DNA of 64,000 nucleotides, from positions 123,766,475 to 123,830,474 of the forward strand of contig NC_134543.1 of assembly GCF_050624435.1 (NCBI RefSeq), read 5' to 3'. Below are positions 55,501 to 64,000 of the stretch, one piece after another. The position numbers and the translations under genes were made by a program. Origin of the DNA: Tenrec ecaudatus. Its lineage: Eukaryota; Chordata; Mammalia; Afrosoricida; Tenrecidae. The number at the start of each line of letters is the position of its first letter. The first letter of the stretch is position 1. Under the pieces are notes generated by a model. The model did no database searches and was not told where the DNA came from. It saw only the letters and a program-made list of their open reading frames with translations.

Positions 55501-55925
55501 GAATGAAGAATAAGTTGCTCCGAACCATCAACTATACTGATTCGAAAGGGTGGTACAGTTTGATTCTCAGATGGGGAAGGAACAAGGAACCGGACCAATA
55601 GGAGGAACTCAGGGAGGAGAAAATGGAGACAGCACTGACAGTTGGTAGAGATGATGACAAAAGTCACAGAATGATTTATTCATGAACTACTCACTGGGAC
55701 AATTAATGTGCGGTGTAAACTGCGACCCAGGGCACAATAAAGTGTTGAACAGGAACGACGGGAAGCTCTCTGGAGCACCGTTCTGCCGTCACGCAGACAC
55801 AGGAGCCCGCCTTTCTGGCAACTTCTCTAAAATCAGAACTCCAACTGCACTGCCCTCAAGTCAATTCCAATCCATAGCGACCCTGTTGGACAGGGAGAAC
55901 CACCTCCCGCATATTTCTGAGACTG
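55501..55925. other. Intergenic with an AfroSINE scrap
   Basis: 55838-55925 is a reverse AfroSINE 3' part (ctgccctcaagtcaattcca). The rest is unrecognised. Confidence 0.55.
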
Positions 55926-56491
55926 TGTGGTCCTTACATCAGCTGGTATCAATTTGGGACCTGAGAGGATTCCGAGTGAAGGGTGGAGTTCAGTCTGTCA
56001 ATCGGGTCATAGCCAATGAGGCCTCTGTGTGGGCATGGCCTTCTCCTGAGAATTCTGGGAACTCCTATAGTTTCTTCCTTGGATAGGGACACTTCTCTCT
56101 CTCCCTGATCACTCTCTGGGAGATGCTCGACTGACAAGACGCATGGCAGTACGCCCTAGGAACTGGAGAAGACGCATGGATCTACACTGATGCAACCAGA
56201 CCTCTAGAGCCGGAGAAGCCATGTAGAGACCCCTGCCAACGCTGAGATGCTTACAGCGGCGCAAGACTTCCAACCCACTGACCTGTAATCCTCCTGAATT
56301 TGGCATCATTGCATGTATTTTGTGAGTCTGAAGAGGACTTTATAGATTGGTATCAGACATATGGGCTAATAATATTGGACTTAAGGACTTAATCTGGACT
56401 GGGCTATAACATTTTCTCAATATTTGATTGTTATTGTATATAAACTTCTTATATACATATGAAGGTCTATGAATTTGTTTCTCTAGTCTAC
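55926..56491 (+). repeat. Solo-LTR-like fossil, subfamily A
   Basis: Begins TGTGGTCCTTACATCAGC, includes 'gtctgtcaatcgggtcatag', 'gggcatggccttctcctgag', 'ttgtgagtctgaagaggact', a TATA-like region and 'tttgtttctctagtctac'. It abuts a subfamily-B copy at its right end. Confidence 0.75.
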
Positions 56492-57008
56492 TGGGGTAGT
56501 GAGTTTATTGTGCCAACCTGGCTGATAAACACATGTAGGGTAAATTGAAGGGCAGAAGGGTAAATGGCTCAGTGAGTCTCGCCTTTCTAGTTCTTGGGTC
56601 TCTTGCTTTGTGATGGTTGGACCAGGGTGCAGCTGCCTTAGCCAGTTCCCTGCTTTAGCTGGCAAGACTGACTTCCTGTAAGAAATCCCCAAGGAGAAGC
56701 CACATGAACCTACCCTGATGCAGCCCTGGGTGCTGGAGAAGTCGTGTGGAGACCCCTGCCAGCTCTGAGATGCCTACATGCTCACTGATTCAACTTTCCT
56801 CCTGCAGTCGGTGTAATAGTGTGTGTTTTGTGAGATGGAGGGGGACTTTGTGGATTGGTGTCAGACATATGGGTTAATGTTGGACTTGTGAGGTTGGGCA
56901 GCACTGGGTTGGGATGTTTTCTTGGTGTGCACTTACCCTGTATATAAAACTATCCCTTAGACATGCGTTTCTGTGGATGTGTTTCTCTAAAGGACCCAGA
57001 CTAACACA
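56492..57008 (+). repeat. Solo-LTR-like fossil, subfamily B
   Basis: Begins TGGGGTAGTGAGTTTATTG, ends 'acccagactaacaca'. Close relative of 49346-49958 but carries only one copy of the 19-bp word. Old, broken. Confidence 0.75.
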
Positions 57009-57750
57009 GACTGTAACTCTTTACCAGCGTAGGAAAGCTCATCTTTCTCCCAAGGAGTGGCTGGTGGTTTCAGTGACCGTAAAGTTAGCAGTCCACGTCA
57101 TGACCACTGCGCACCACCAGGATGACATGAATAGACTTTCCCCAATTTTCTGGTATGTATGTTCAATCTGTAGCAGGGATCCTACATCCAAGAGATTCAG
57201 TAGACAAGTCACACTCATGTGAGACAGTTGAGAAATAATGGAAGATGCCAAAGTATGTGAGTGGTGCATACCGTAAACAAGGGGAATTCATGAAGTAAGG
57301 CAGGCACTCACACTTGTCTACTATTTACCATATTCTCGATACTGAGTGTTAGATTCCTTTGTGTCACAGGCCTGTGAAGAAGGAGTTCCAAAGTAGTCGG
57401 ATGCTCAGAGAAACTAGCAAGAGGTAAGCTAGGATTTGGACCTCGCTGCTGGGCCTTGTGTGTCCGAGAGTTGGGTCTCTGTAAAGAAAGGAGAAGAAGA
57501 AGGCACCCTTTGGATAGGAATTATATTTTGGAACCAAGATAAGTAAAATGTGTTCTGCTTCCCGGGTACCCACCAGGCTCCGTTAGCACCTGTAGAAAAG
57601 GTTCATTAGTGGTATGTTGCCACCTGCTGGGAATTTTGACACGGTGACAGCACATAGCTCCAGAGAGCGTGGTGTCTTGCAGCATTGAGAAGAGAGCGGT
57701 TCATCCTGTGTCAGCTGACGAACTTTCACTTATTCGCTTATGTCAGATGG
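57009..57750. other. Intergenic with SINE scraps and a CTCF-like site
   Basis: 57010-57122 is a reverse AfroSINE head part (cgcaccaccaggatg at its end). About 57240-57440 is MIR-like (actatttaccatattctcga). A CTCF-type core, CCCAGCAGGTGGCAAC on the minus strand, lies at 57616-57631. No gene. Confidence 0.5.
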
Positions 57751-57751
57751 C

Positions 57752-57880
57752 CATCACTCACTCACTCACTGCCATCGAGTGAAGCTGACTCTCAGTGACC
57801 CTGCAGGACAGAGTAGAGCTGCACGGCTGTGAGCCTTTACTGGAGTAGGAAGCTCTGTCTTTTTACCATCTGATGGCTGT
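57752..57880 (-). repeat. AfroSINE 3' half
   Basis: 'ctgccatcgagtgaagctga' through 'gcctttactggagtaggaag' in reverse order; head missing. Confidence 0.82.
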
Positions 57881-58231
57881 AAGAGAACATTATTTCTCTA
57901 GCTTTTGGAGACATCTTATTGCATGGATCGCTGTCTGATCAGCAGCTGATCAAAAGTATAAGCTTTTCTGAAAACTGAGCAAAAACGACTGGTTTGAGTC
58001 AAGATGTACTATTTTTTTTCATTTGTCTTGAGACTGAGGCCTGAGAGCTCCTTGGCTGGAAAACGTTCCTGAATTGGATATTTGCACACATGTATACTAA
58101 GGATATATTCTGAGTAAGGTTATACACATTAAGCACTTTCAAACATTTTAAGCACTTTGGCACATCAGCTTGAGTAAAAATGAAAATGCAGCCCGGAGAA
58201 GAGCTTCAAGGGAACTTTAAGATAACTTTTT
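57881..58231. other. Intergenic, nothing recognised
   Basis: AT-rich sequence before the RPL37A pseudogene A-tail. No feature recognised. Confidence 0.5.
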
Positions 58232-58575
58232 AAAACATGAGTTAGCCCATTTATTACAGGCCAGAGATGTTTCAAATAGCGGACCATCTACTGGTCTTTC
58301 AAGACTCCTTCAGTCTCTGATGGCAGACTTTCCTGGACAGCACAGGTAGTATTGCAGGTCCAGGCTCCATCAGCGACTGGTTCCAGGCAAGAACCACAGG
58401 GCCAGCTACCCACAGCACGCCTCTTCATTTTAGACTTGCCGCAGGAGGAGCAAGTGTACTTGAGATTGGCTGGCTTCAATATTCTTCACTATTTTCCTGA
58501 GGGCGGCACCATAATGGGTCCCATATTTCCCCATGATCCTGACCTTTTGGTGCATTTGGCCATCTCGCCGAAAAC
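58232..58575 (-). pseudogene. RPL37A processed pseudogene
   Basis: Intronless copy of ribosomal protein L37A mRNA (the 60S zinc-ribbon protein eL43). From ATG at 58563 it begins MAKCTK; a frameshift near codon 7 separates this from the next part. The rest reads [20 protein letters not shown] then, in the zinc-ribbon second half, CGSC and [11 protein letters not shown], ending LKDQ and stop at 58288. All four zinc-ligand cysteines (CxxC...CxxC) survive, although the protein start is lost. The 3' UTR (ctggcctgtaataaatgggc) ends in an A-rich stretch near 58232. No function expected. Confidence 0.93.
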
Positions 58576-58599
58576 TAGTTCCAAGCCAGAGTGCTTAAG

Positions 58600-58725
58600 A
58601 TAAATTTTCAATGTCCTCATTTTATAGAGAAGAAACGTGAGATTCAGAGAATGAAAATATTTCCCAGGACCCTGTGGCTAGTTAGTAGCACTTCCTAACT
58701 CTTAGTCCAGTGCTCTTTCTGCTTT
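58600..58725 (+). repeat. MIR-like remnant
   Basis: 'tgtcctcattttatagagaa', 'acgtgagattcagagaatg' and 'tggctagttagtagcacttc' follow the MIR core order. Confidence 0.65.
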
Positions 58726-58729
58726 CATA

Positions 58730-60020
58730 TGAGTGGGTAACCCCCCACAAAATGAACTTTTTCAAATCCATGTATTTACTTTTTTTTCTTTAACAAACAA
58801 CCCTATCATCTTCAAAGCACTCTCTATGAATGCATTTGTCAAATCTGCGATTCTATTCTTGGGAACATTTTTCACTCATCTGTTTGGATGGCTGATAGCA
58901 CCTCCCTCATTTTTTCTTCACCTCTTCTATGTCGCCAAATTGCTGTCTTTTCATGCCCCTCTGCATTCGAGGAAGCAAAAACTTGCATGGGGTGGGACAG
59001 GTGAGTCAGGTGCATGGAACAAATGAGACATGCTGTCTGTTGCCAAAAACTGGCACACGGAGATGGCTGCCTGAGCAAATGCATTGTCATGGTGGCAAAA
59101 CCAGTCTCCCGCCGGCCACAAAGCAGGCCTTTTTTTGTCACACATGTTGTGCAATCATTTCAGAACCTCTAAATAGAAAGCTTGATTAAAGGTCTGACTT
59201 GGTGAAATGAACTTCAAATACAGTGTCACCCTCACATTAAAAAAAACAAATGAACATCACCTTGATCTTTGATTCCACTTGACGAGATTTTGGGGGGGGG
59301 CGAGGTGATGATGGCGTCTTCCACTGGCTTGAATGATGTTTGCTTTCAGGGTCGTAAGAATAGCACCATTTGTCATCACCGGCAATGACCTTGGAAAAAA
59401 GCTTTGGTTGCTTGGGAGCTGTTCTGTCATGTTTCCAGTTGATGTTCTTCTGCTGGTCAATCACAACTCATGTACAAGTTTTTCAGCGACCTTTCTCATT
59501 CCCAAATCTTCCACTAAAATTCACTGAACCAAGCTCTAAAATAGTCCAGACAACACCCCCGTCTCTTCAATGGTCCATTGTTGGTCTTCAAGCACAAGTG
59601 CGTGAATTTTGTTGACATTTTCATCCAATTAGGAAGTTGACAGATGTCCAGACCAGTTTCTTATCAAGCAATATTTCACCTGTTTTGAAATGAGGAAACC
59701 ACTCGTACACTTGTGTTCTTCCCTAGCTCTGTCCTTACAAGCTGGGTTCAACATCACAACAGTTTCTTTGACGTTTTTCCAGAGCAGGAAACAAAATTTC
59801 ACAGCCACAAGCTGTTCTTTTAAATGGGCCAGGACAAAAAACGAGGTTCGAGAGAAGCTGCTTATATGAAAAAATTCAAGGTGACCAGAGAGTACTCTCC
59901 CAGGTGACACCACGGGGCGCACTAACTCAGGGAGTTGCTGGATGCTCATCTAGCAGGAAAAGTGTGTCCTATGAATGCTCCGATCAGCAGAGCTTTTTCC
60001 ATTTTTTTGTTATCCCCTCA
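58730..60020 (-). mobile_element. Mariner transposon, full-length but decayed
   Basis: About 1.29 kb between TA dinucleotides with short inverted ends (tgagtgggtaac at left; tgaggggataac reversed from the right), the usual mariner size. Minus-strand transposase pieces in order: LVAVKFCFLLWKNVKETVVM (59.6-59.95 kb); IAGDDKWCYSYDPESK and SSQWKTPSSPRPPPK (about 59.3 kb), the first catalytic-Asp region; and WFCHHDNAFAQAAISVCQFLA (about 59.1 kb), with the HHDNA motif of the second Asp. Frameshifts and stops separate them, so it is dead. Motifs resemble the Hsmar2-like branch. Same family as 6376-7324. Confidence 0.92.
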
Positions 60021-60044
60021 TATGCTATGATGCTAACTACACCC

Positions 60045-60262
60045 CAAGCCAAGCCAAAAATGTAGTCATTGAATCGATTCTGATGCATAGCCGCCCTACA
60101 GAGAACCGAGTAGAACTGCTCATAGGATTGATGAGATTGCACATCTTTTGGGAGTGGATTGCCTCACGTTACTCGTGGGGAGTCGCTGGTGGGTTCAAAT
60201 TGCTGACCTGGTGGGCAGCTGGCCCTCGCTTAGCCACTGCGTCACCAGAGTGCTCCTACTTC
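60045..60262 (-). repeat. AfroSINE, full length
   Basis: 'gtcattgaatcgattctgat' (tail), 'gagaaccgagtagaactgct' (body), 'ggtgggttcaaattgctgac' (B-box side) and 'gcgtcaccagagtgctcc' (head) are in reverse order. Confidence 0.9.
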
Positions 60263-60959
60263 CTTCAGTGCGCTATGAATTTCTTTTTCATTATTAAGGA
60301 ACATTTTGAAAAATGTTCCTTGTAACACCACCATTCAAAATTGTTTCTCGGACTTGTCTACCTGGCATCCTGCCTTTGCCCATAAACACGACTATATTTC
60401 AATTGTTCTAGTAGTATGCATGCATATATGTCCTTATTGTTTGAGTTTTATTTATGATTTCAATTTAAGAATTGCTCGTATCGCTATAGTCTCGGTTATT
60501 TATATCATGTCTCTTCAAGTAGCTATATCATGGTTCATATATCCCAGTTGCTAAACTTTTTTTTCTAAACCCTTCTCAACTGATTTTTTAACCCTTTTTA
60601 TTGCTAATGAGATCGGATCCTCACTTTTGTACTCAGCAACTTGGACAACTCACATTTTTCCCTTCATAATTTTGTAGTAATGACAGAGATCCCACCATCA
60701 AAGGTGAGGAGATGGTTGTGGTTCCTAATACTCATTGACAAATTGCCTTTCTGGTTGGTTACATTTTCCTTCGTTCTCATTGGGGAAAGCAAAAGAGAGA
60801 GAGAGAAATCTAAATGCAAATGGCCTAGTGACTATAAAGAGTTGAATGTCTACGGAAGGCACAGTACCTACTTCATTCCCGCATAAAATCTAGCAAATGA
60901 AAGGGAGGAGGATGGCGTGGTTACTGTGCGATGTTTCAACTTTGACTGTAGTATACTAA
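60263..60959. other. Intergenic, nothing recognised
   Basis: AT-rich, with short (GA)n at 60797-60808 and L1-like antisense flavour (ctcggttatttatatcatg), insufficient to call. Confidence 0.45.
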
Positions 60960-61155
60960 ACCTCAAAACCCTGCTACACAGTTATTCTTGACTCATAGTG
61001 ATCATATAGACTAGACTAGAACTGCTCTATCCAGGCTCTAAATCTAAATGGAAGCAGACCGACTCATCTTTCTCCTTCAGAGTAACCAGTGGGTTTGAAC
61101 CACTGCCCTTTTGGTTAGCAGCTCAACCCTTAACCCACTGTTACCAGGGTTCCTT
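60960..61155 (-). repeat. AfroSINE
   Basis: Reverse-oriented body 'atctaaatggaagcagaccg' and head 'cttttggttagcagctcaac...ccactgttaccagggttcc'; the tail is decayed. Confidence 0.82.
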
Positions 61156-61345
61156 ATTTGTTATATATGAATGAATATTAAAGACACTTTCAAAAAGGAC
61201 TTGGTGATTTCTGCTTGTACTGAGGACAGGTCCTCTTCCTCCCCACCCCCTCTCCTCTACTGAGTTACATCAACCTCCAAGCAGCAAGCATGCTATTTGG
61301 GTTGGATGGGGATGGCAAGCGGGGATGCCCAGACCCACTGCCTTT

Positions 61346-61545
61346 AACAGGAGCAGCTCTGGTGGTGTAGTGGTTGTGCATTGGGCTGCTAAGTGCAATG
61401 TCAGCAGTTTGAAACCACCAGCCACTCTGGGGAAAAGATGAGGCTTTGTCATAGCCTCAGAAACCCACAGGGACAGTTCTGCCTTATCCTGCCGGGTCAC
61501 TATGAGTCAGAATCGACTCAATGGCGGTGAGTGTGACATTTGTTT
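61346..61545 (+). repeat. AfroSINE, well preserved
   Basis: 'gagcagctctggtggtgtag', 'ttgggctgctaagtgcaatg', 'agcagtttgaaaccaccagc' and the exact-looking tail 'tatgagtcagaatcgactca'. One of the least decayed copies. Confidence 0.93.
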
Positions 61546-62367
61546 GTGGTTGCTGTTGGTGTTGTGTTGACCTTTAATTAATTAACATCTTGATAAATTG
61601 TCATTTTAAGTGTCTAGCATGAGACTCCAAGGAGCAATTAAGCCTGGAGCTTCAAACTCCGCTTTCAATGATTGGGAAGGGATTGAGTGAGTATACAAAT
61701 CTGTTTTAGATTTGTACTTTTAATATCTAATTTTCATTACAAATGTGACTAATATGCATATTATTTCCATTACTGATGAAAATGGCATAGGAGCCACCTC
61801 TTGCTTCTTCTTGCTTCACTAGGGAGAAGAAGAATCCATCTCCACAGTAGCCCCAGGCTGAATGCCACATGGCAGAGGTCAAACATGCCTCTGAGACCCA
61901 GCCTTCTTTTACCTTATTCTGACACTGACCACTCCTCCCTCTGCATTCTACTTCTTTTCTGGGCTTGCTAATTCATTGTGACCGCCAGAGATAACTCACA
62001 GACAATGCCATTAAGGGTTTTTTAGGGAAATTAACAGGTTACCAACAGTCAGGATCAGAAAACATTATGGTAGCAGTTTTTGGTCCACAGCGGCGTCATG
62101 TCTCTTGTCTGGCCCTTAGCCACATAGCTCTGCCTCACAGTCTCATGGTCTCTAGTCTCAGTGCTGCAGCCTCTGAGGCTTCCTCCACTAGAGACAGGCG
62201 CCTTGCACGAGCTCCACTGCTGACTGTTCTTGCTGGTTGCAGAATGCTCTCCTCGTAAATGACTCCCTCGCCATATGTATAGAATGGCAACTTAAACTGA
62301 CCAATCACCTATCAGTGTTCTAAATGCCTTATTTGCATGGTCCCACGTGGGACCTTAGAGACATGAA
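61546..62367. other. Intergenic, unclassified block
   Basis: 61960-62365 has a moderately GC-rich composition and a 63-codon open frame unlike its surroundings; it may be an LTR or other repeat that I cannot name. No host gene recognised. Confidence 0.4.
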
Positions 62368-62542
62368 CCAAAATGCACTACCATCAAGTCCACACTGACT
62401 TGTTGTGACACTATGTGACAGGGTCAACTGCCCCTCAGGTTTCCAAGATTATAGACATTCTCCCACAGAGAAGCTGGTGGTTTTGAACTGCTGACCTCGC
62501 AATTAGAAGCCAAGCTTTTAACCAGTAGGCAACCAGGGCTCC
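62368..62542 (-). repeat. AfroSINE
   Basis: 'ctaccatcaagtccacactg' (tail), 'ggtggttttgaactgctgac' and 'aaccagggctcctc' (head) in reverse order. Confidence 0.88.
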
Positions 62543-63237
62543 TCAGGTTATGGACAGAGCACCATACTAAGACGTTTCACTGCACCACACATGCCATATT
62601 TAACCAGGAAGGCTTTGTGCAATCCCTGACTATTTCCATTTGTGTAGGTGGAGGTGTTGACCAGGAGTGAGGTGGGTATCTCCAGTATATTTGGGATCTC
62701 TTTTGTGGGCCTTATAATAGGAAGAAACAAGTTTGATAACCATAAATTACAACTGAAATGCCAGATCATTCAAAACCGTGGGTCAAACCAGTAGGCTCAG
62801 CAAATTCCAAGAGTCTTCAATGACAAGGCCAACCGTGTGCTGAAACTGCCATACTTTCCAAATAACGGAGTAGACGCGTCTCTAAGAACATGGTTACAGG
62901 TGTTAGTTCAGTGTCCAGTACGAAGTCAGCAAGTGTGTCGGGTATTCCTGGGGACAGGGGCCACAAAGGCATGTTTGGTGATGGCGAGGAATAGGATGAC
63001 TGGCCTCTAGTTCTGGCTTTGTGCTTCTTGAGCAAGGCAGTCCCCCTTTGCACCTCCACTTGGGGAATCGGAGGGTTGGAGTAAATCCAGGGCAGGGAGT
63101 AGGGTTTATCTCCTGTATAAACTCCACTGAGCTTGCAGGGGCCACTTGGAGTGTGATGATGAGCTGGGTGGAGCTGGGGGGTGGGGGTGGATATGCCCTA
63201 GGTGATAGTCTATGTCGGTTGAAGCTCAGAGCTCATC
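62543..63237. other. Intergenic, nothing recognised
   Basis: Overlapping short open frames at 62817-63251 have no domain I recognise. A G-rich run lies near 63170-63190. Confidence 0.45.
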
Positions 63238-63422
63238 AGGGGTGCAAATGATTAACGTTTTAGCTGAGTGCAACCAATAGATTGGAGGTTTGAGTCCACC
63301 CCCAGGTGCCTCGGAAGAAAGGACTGGTGATCTACTCCTGAAAAATCAGCACAAATGTGCTATTGAGCGCAGTTCTCTGCTGACACACCCAGGATTATCC
63401 TACTTGGAAATGACTGGACAGC
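63238..63422 (+). repeat. AfroSINE, decayed
   Basis: 'gtgcaaatgattaacgtttt', 'ttggaggtttgagtccaccc' and 'ttggaaatgactggaca' keep the SINE order but with many changes. Confidence 0.7.
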
Positions 63423-63794
63423 GTCTAGTTTGACTGGTTAGCTCATGACAGAGTGGGGATATATGTGCTACTCTTTATTGGACCTGAGCTATGTGGTCTC
63501 TTTAGCTCAGATAGTCTTTGAAATTAAGAATAGAGGCAAGAATCTTGCCCTAAGAAACTTGAAATCTGGTTGGGGGTATATAAGACCAGCCAGTAGAGAT
63601 CCCAGTGAATAACTCAAGATAGGGTAATTATAAGAGCTTCTTTGTGGGATAATTATATATCTTTTTTTGTGTGGTACAGATGACAAATGTCAAAATCCAG
63701 AGACCAGAAAAATCTGTCAAAGCTCAAGTACTTAAGGATGTTTTCTTGGAAGAAAGAATACTTGAGCTGAGTTTAAAAGAACATGCAAGGTGAA
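63423..63794. other. Intergenic, nothing recognised
   Basis: AT-rich stretch to the last L1 copy. 'gagtttaaaagaacatgcaa'-type words could be MIR, but this is not supported well enough to call. Confidence 0.4.
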
Positions 63795-64000
63795 CAAGCG
63801 GCCATCTCGCTCAGAAACAAATAAGCCCACATGGAAGAAGCACACCGGCCAGTGCGATCACGAGGTGCCCAAGGGACCAGATATAAGGCATCATGCAAAA
63901 AAAAAAAAAAGATATGTGTGTGTATTTATGTGTATTTATGTGTATATGTATATATGTATGTGTATATATATATTATATTAAATGAAGGGGGAAGTGCAGA
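63795..64000 (+). mobile_element. L1 3' UTR, runs off the right edge
   Basis: 'gcggccatctcgctcagaaa', 'cccacatggaagaagcacac', 'gcgatcacgaggtgcccaag' match the L1 3' UTR copies at 7400, 9040 and 10680. A-run (63897-63910) and a T/A/G-rich stretch follow where the copy at 7500 has an AT-rich run. Continues beyond the window. Confidence 0.85.

Overview
This window is mammalian nuclear DNA from an afrotherian, most likely a tenrec such as Echinops or a close relative. The evidence is a few dozen copies of the tRNA-headed AfroSINE (tail near GTCGGAATCGACTC), RTE LINE pieces whose 3' end matches the AfroSINE tail, and two SPIN hAT transposons. Among afrotherians, SPIN is known to me from tenrec. 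The species call is inference; the clade call is strong.

Gene content is sparse and matches the human 15q22.2 VPS13C-C2CD4A neighbourhood. On the minus strand from 26408 down to the left edge lies the 5' end of VPS13C. Its first four coding exons (26309-26408, 14401-14444, 13352-13394, 1242-1337) encode the first 94 residues of the lipid-transfer protein, with correct splice sites and reading phase. Introns of about 12.0, 1.0 and 11.9 kb separate them. A CpG-rich promoter with a KLF/SP-type repeat array and NRF1-like sites sits at about 26.4-26.8 kb. About 9.6 kb away, divergently on the plus strand, is the single-coding-exon C2CD4A (36000-37100). It has its own promoter (CRE-like, RFX X-box, CCAAT and TATA motifs in 70 bp), a probable noncoding first exon and a close poly(A) signal. 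To the right of 37.2 kb no functional gene is visible. This is the C2CD4A-C2CD4B intergenic interval, which in human holds islet enhancers and type 2 diabetes signals. C2CD4B is not reached.

The rest is layered repeats. One long L1 (about 1.95-8.19 kb) has a C-rich 5' region, ORF1 and ORF2 remnants and a very long 3' UTR, and carries a mariner and a small palindromic MITE inside it. Further 3' ends of the same L1 type lie at 8.9, 10.6, 38.3, 42.4, 43.6 and 63.8 kb, all on the plus strand. Older L1 pieces lie antisense at 22.6, 28.6, 39.7, 50.2 and 52.4 kb. An interrupted RTE occupies 15.7-17.3 kb, with another RTE 3' end at 33.8 kb. A family of 400-600 bp solo-LTR-like fossils recurs from 8 to 57 kb, mostly at 47-57 kb. 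A full-length decayed mariner lies at 58.7-60.0 kb. Two processed pseudogenes, ALDOA (40.9-42.2 kb) and RPL37A (58.2-58.6 kb, minus), complete the picture.

Functionally the window holds two unrelated but linked transcription units: a constitutive-looking CpG-island gene for membrane contact-site lipid transport, and a TATA-driven gene for a small C2-domain regulator. Boundaries of repeats are by eye, usually good to 10-30 bp. Percent identities and ages were not computed.
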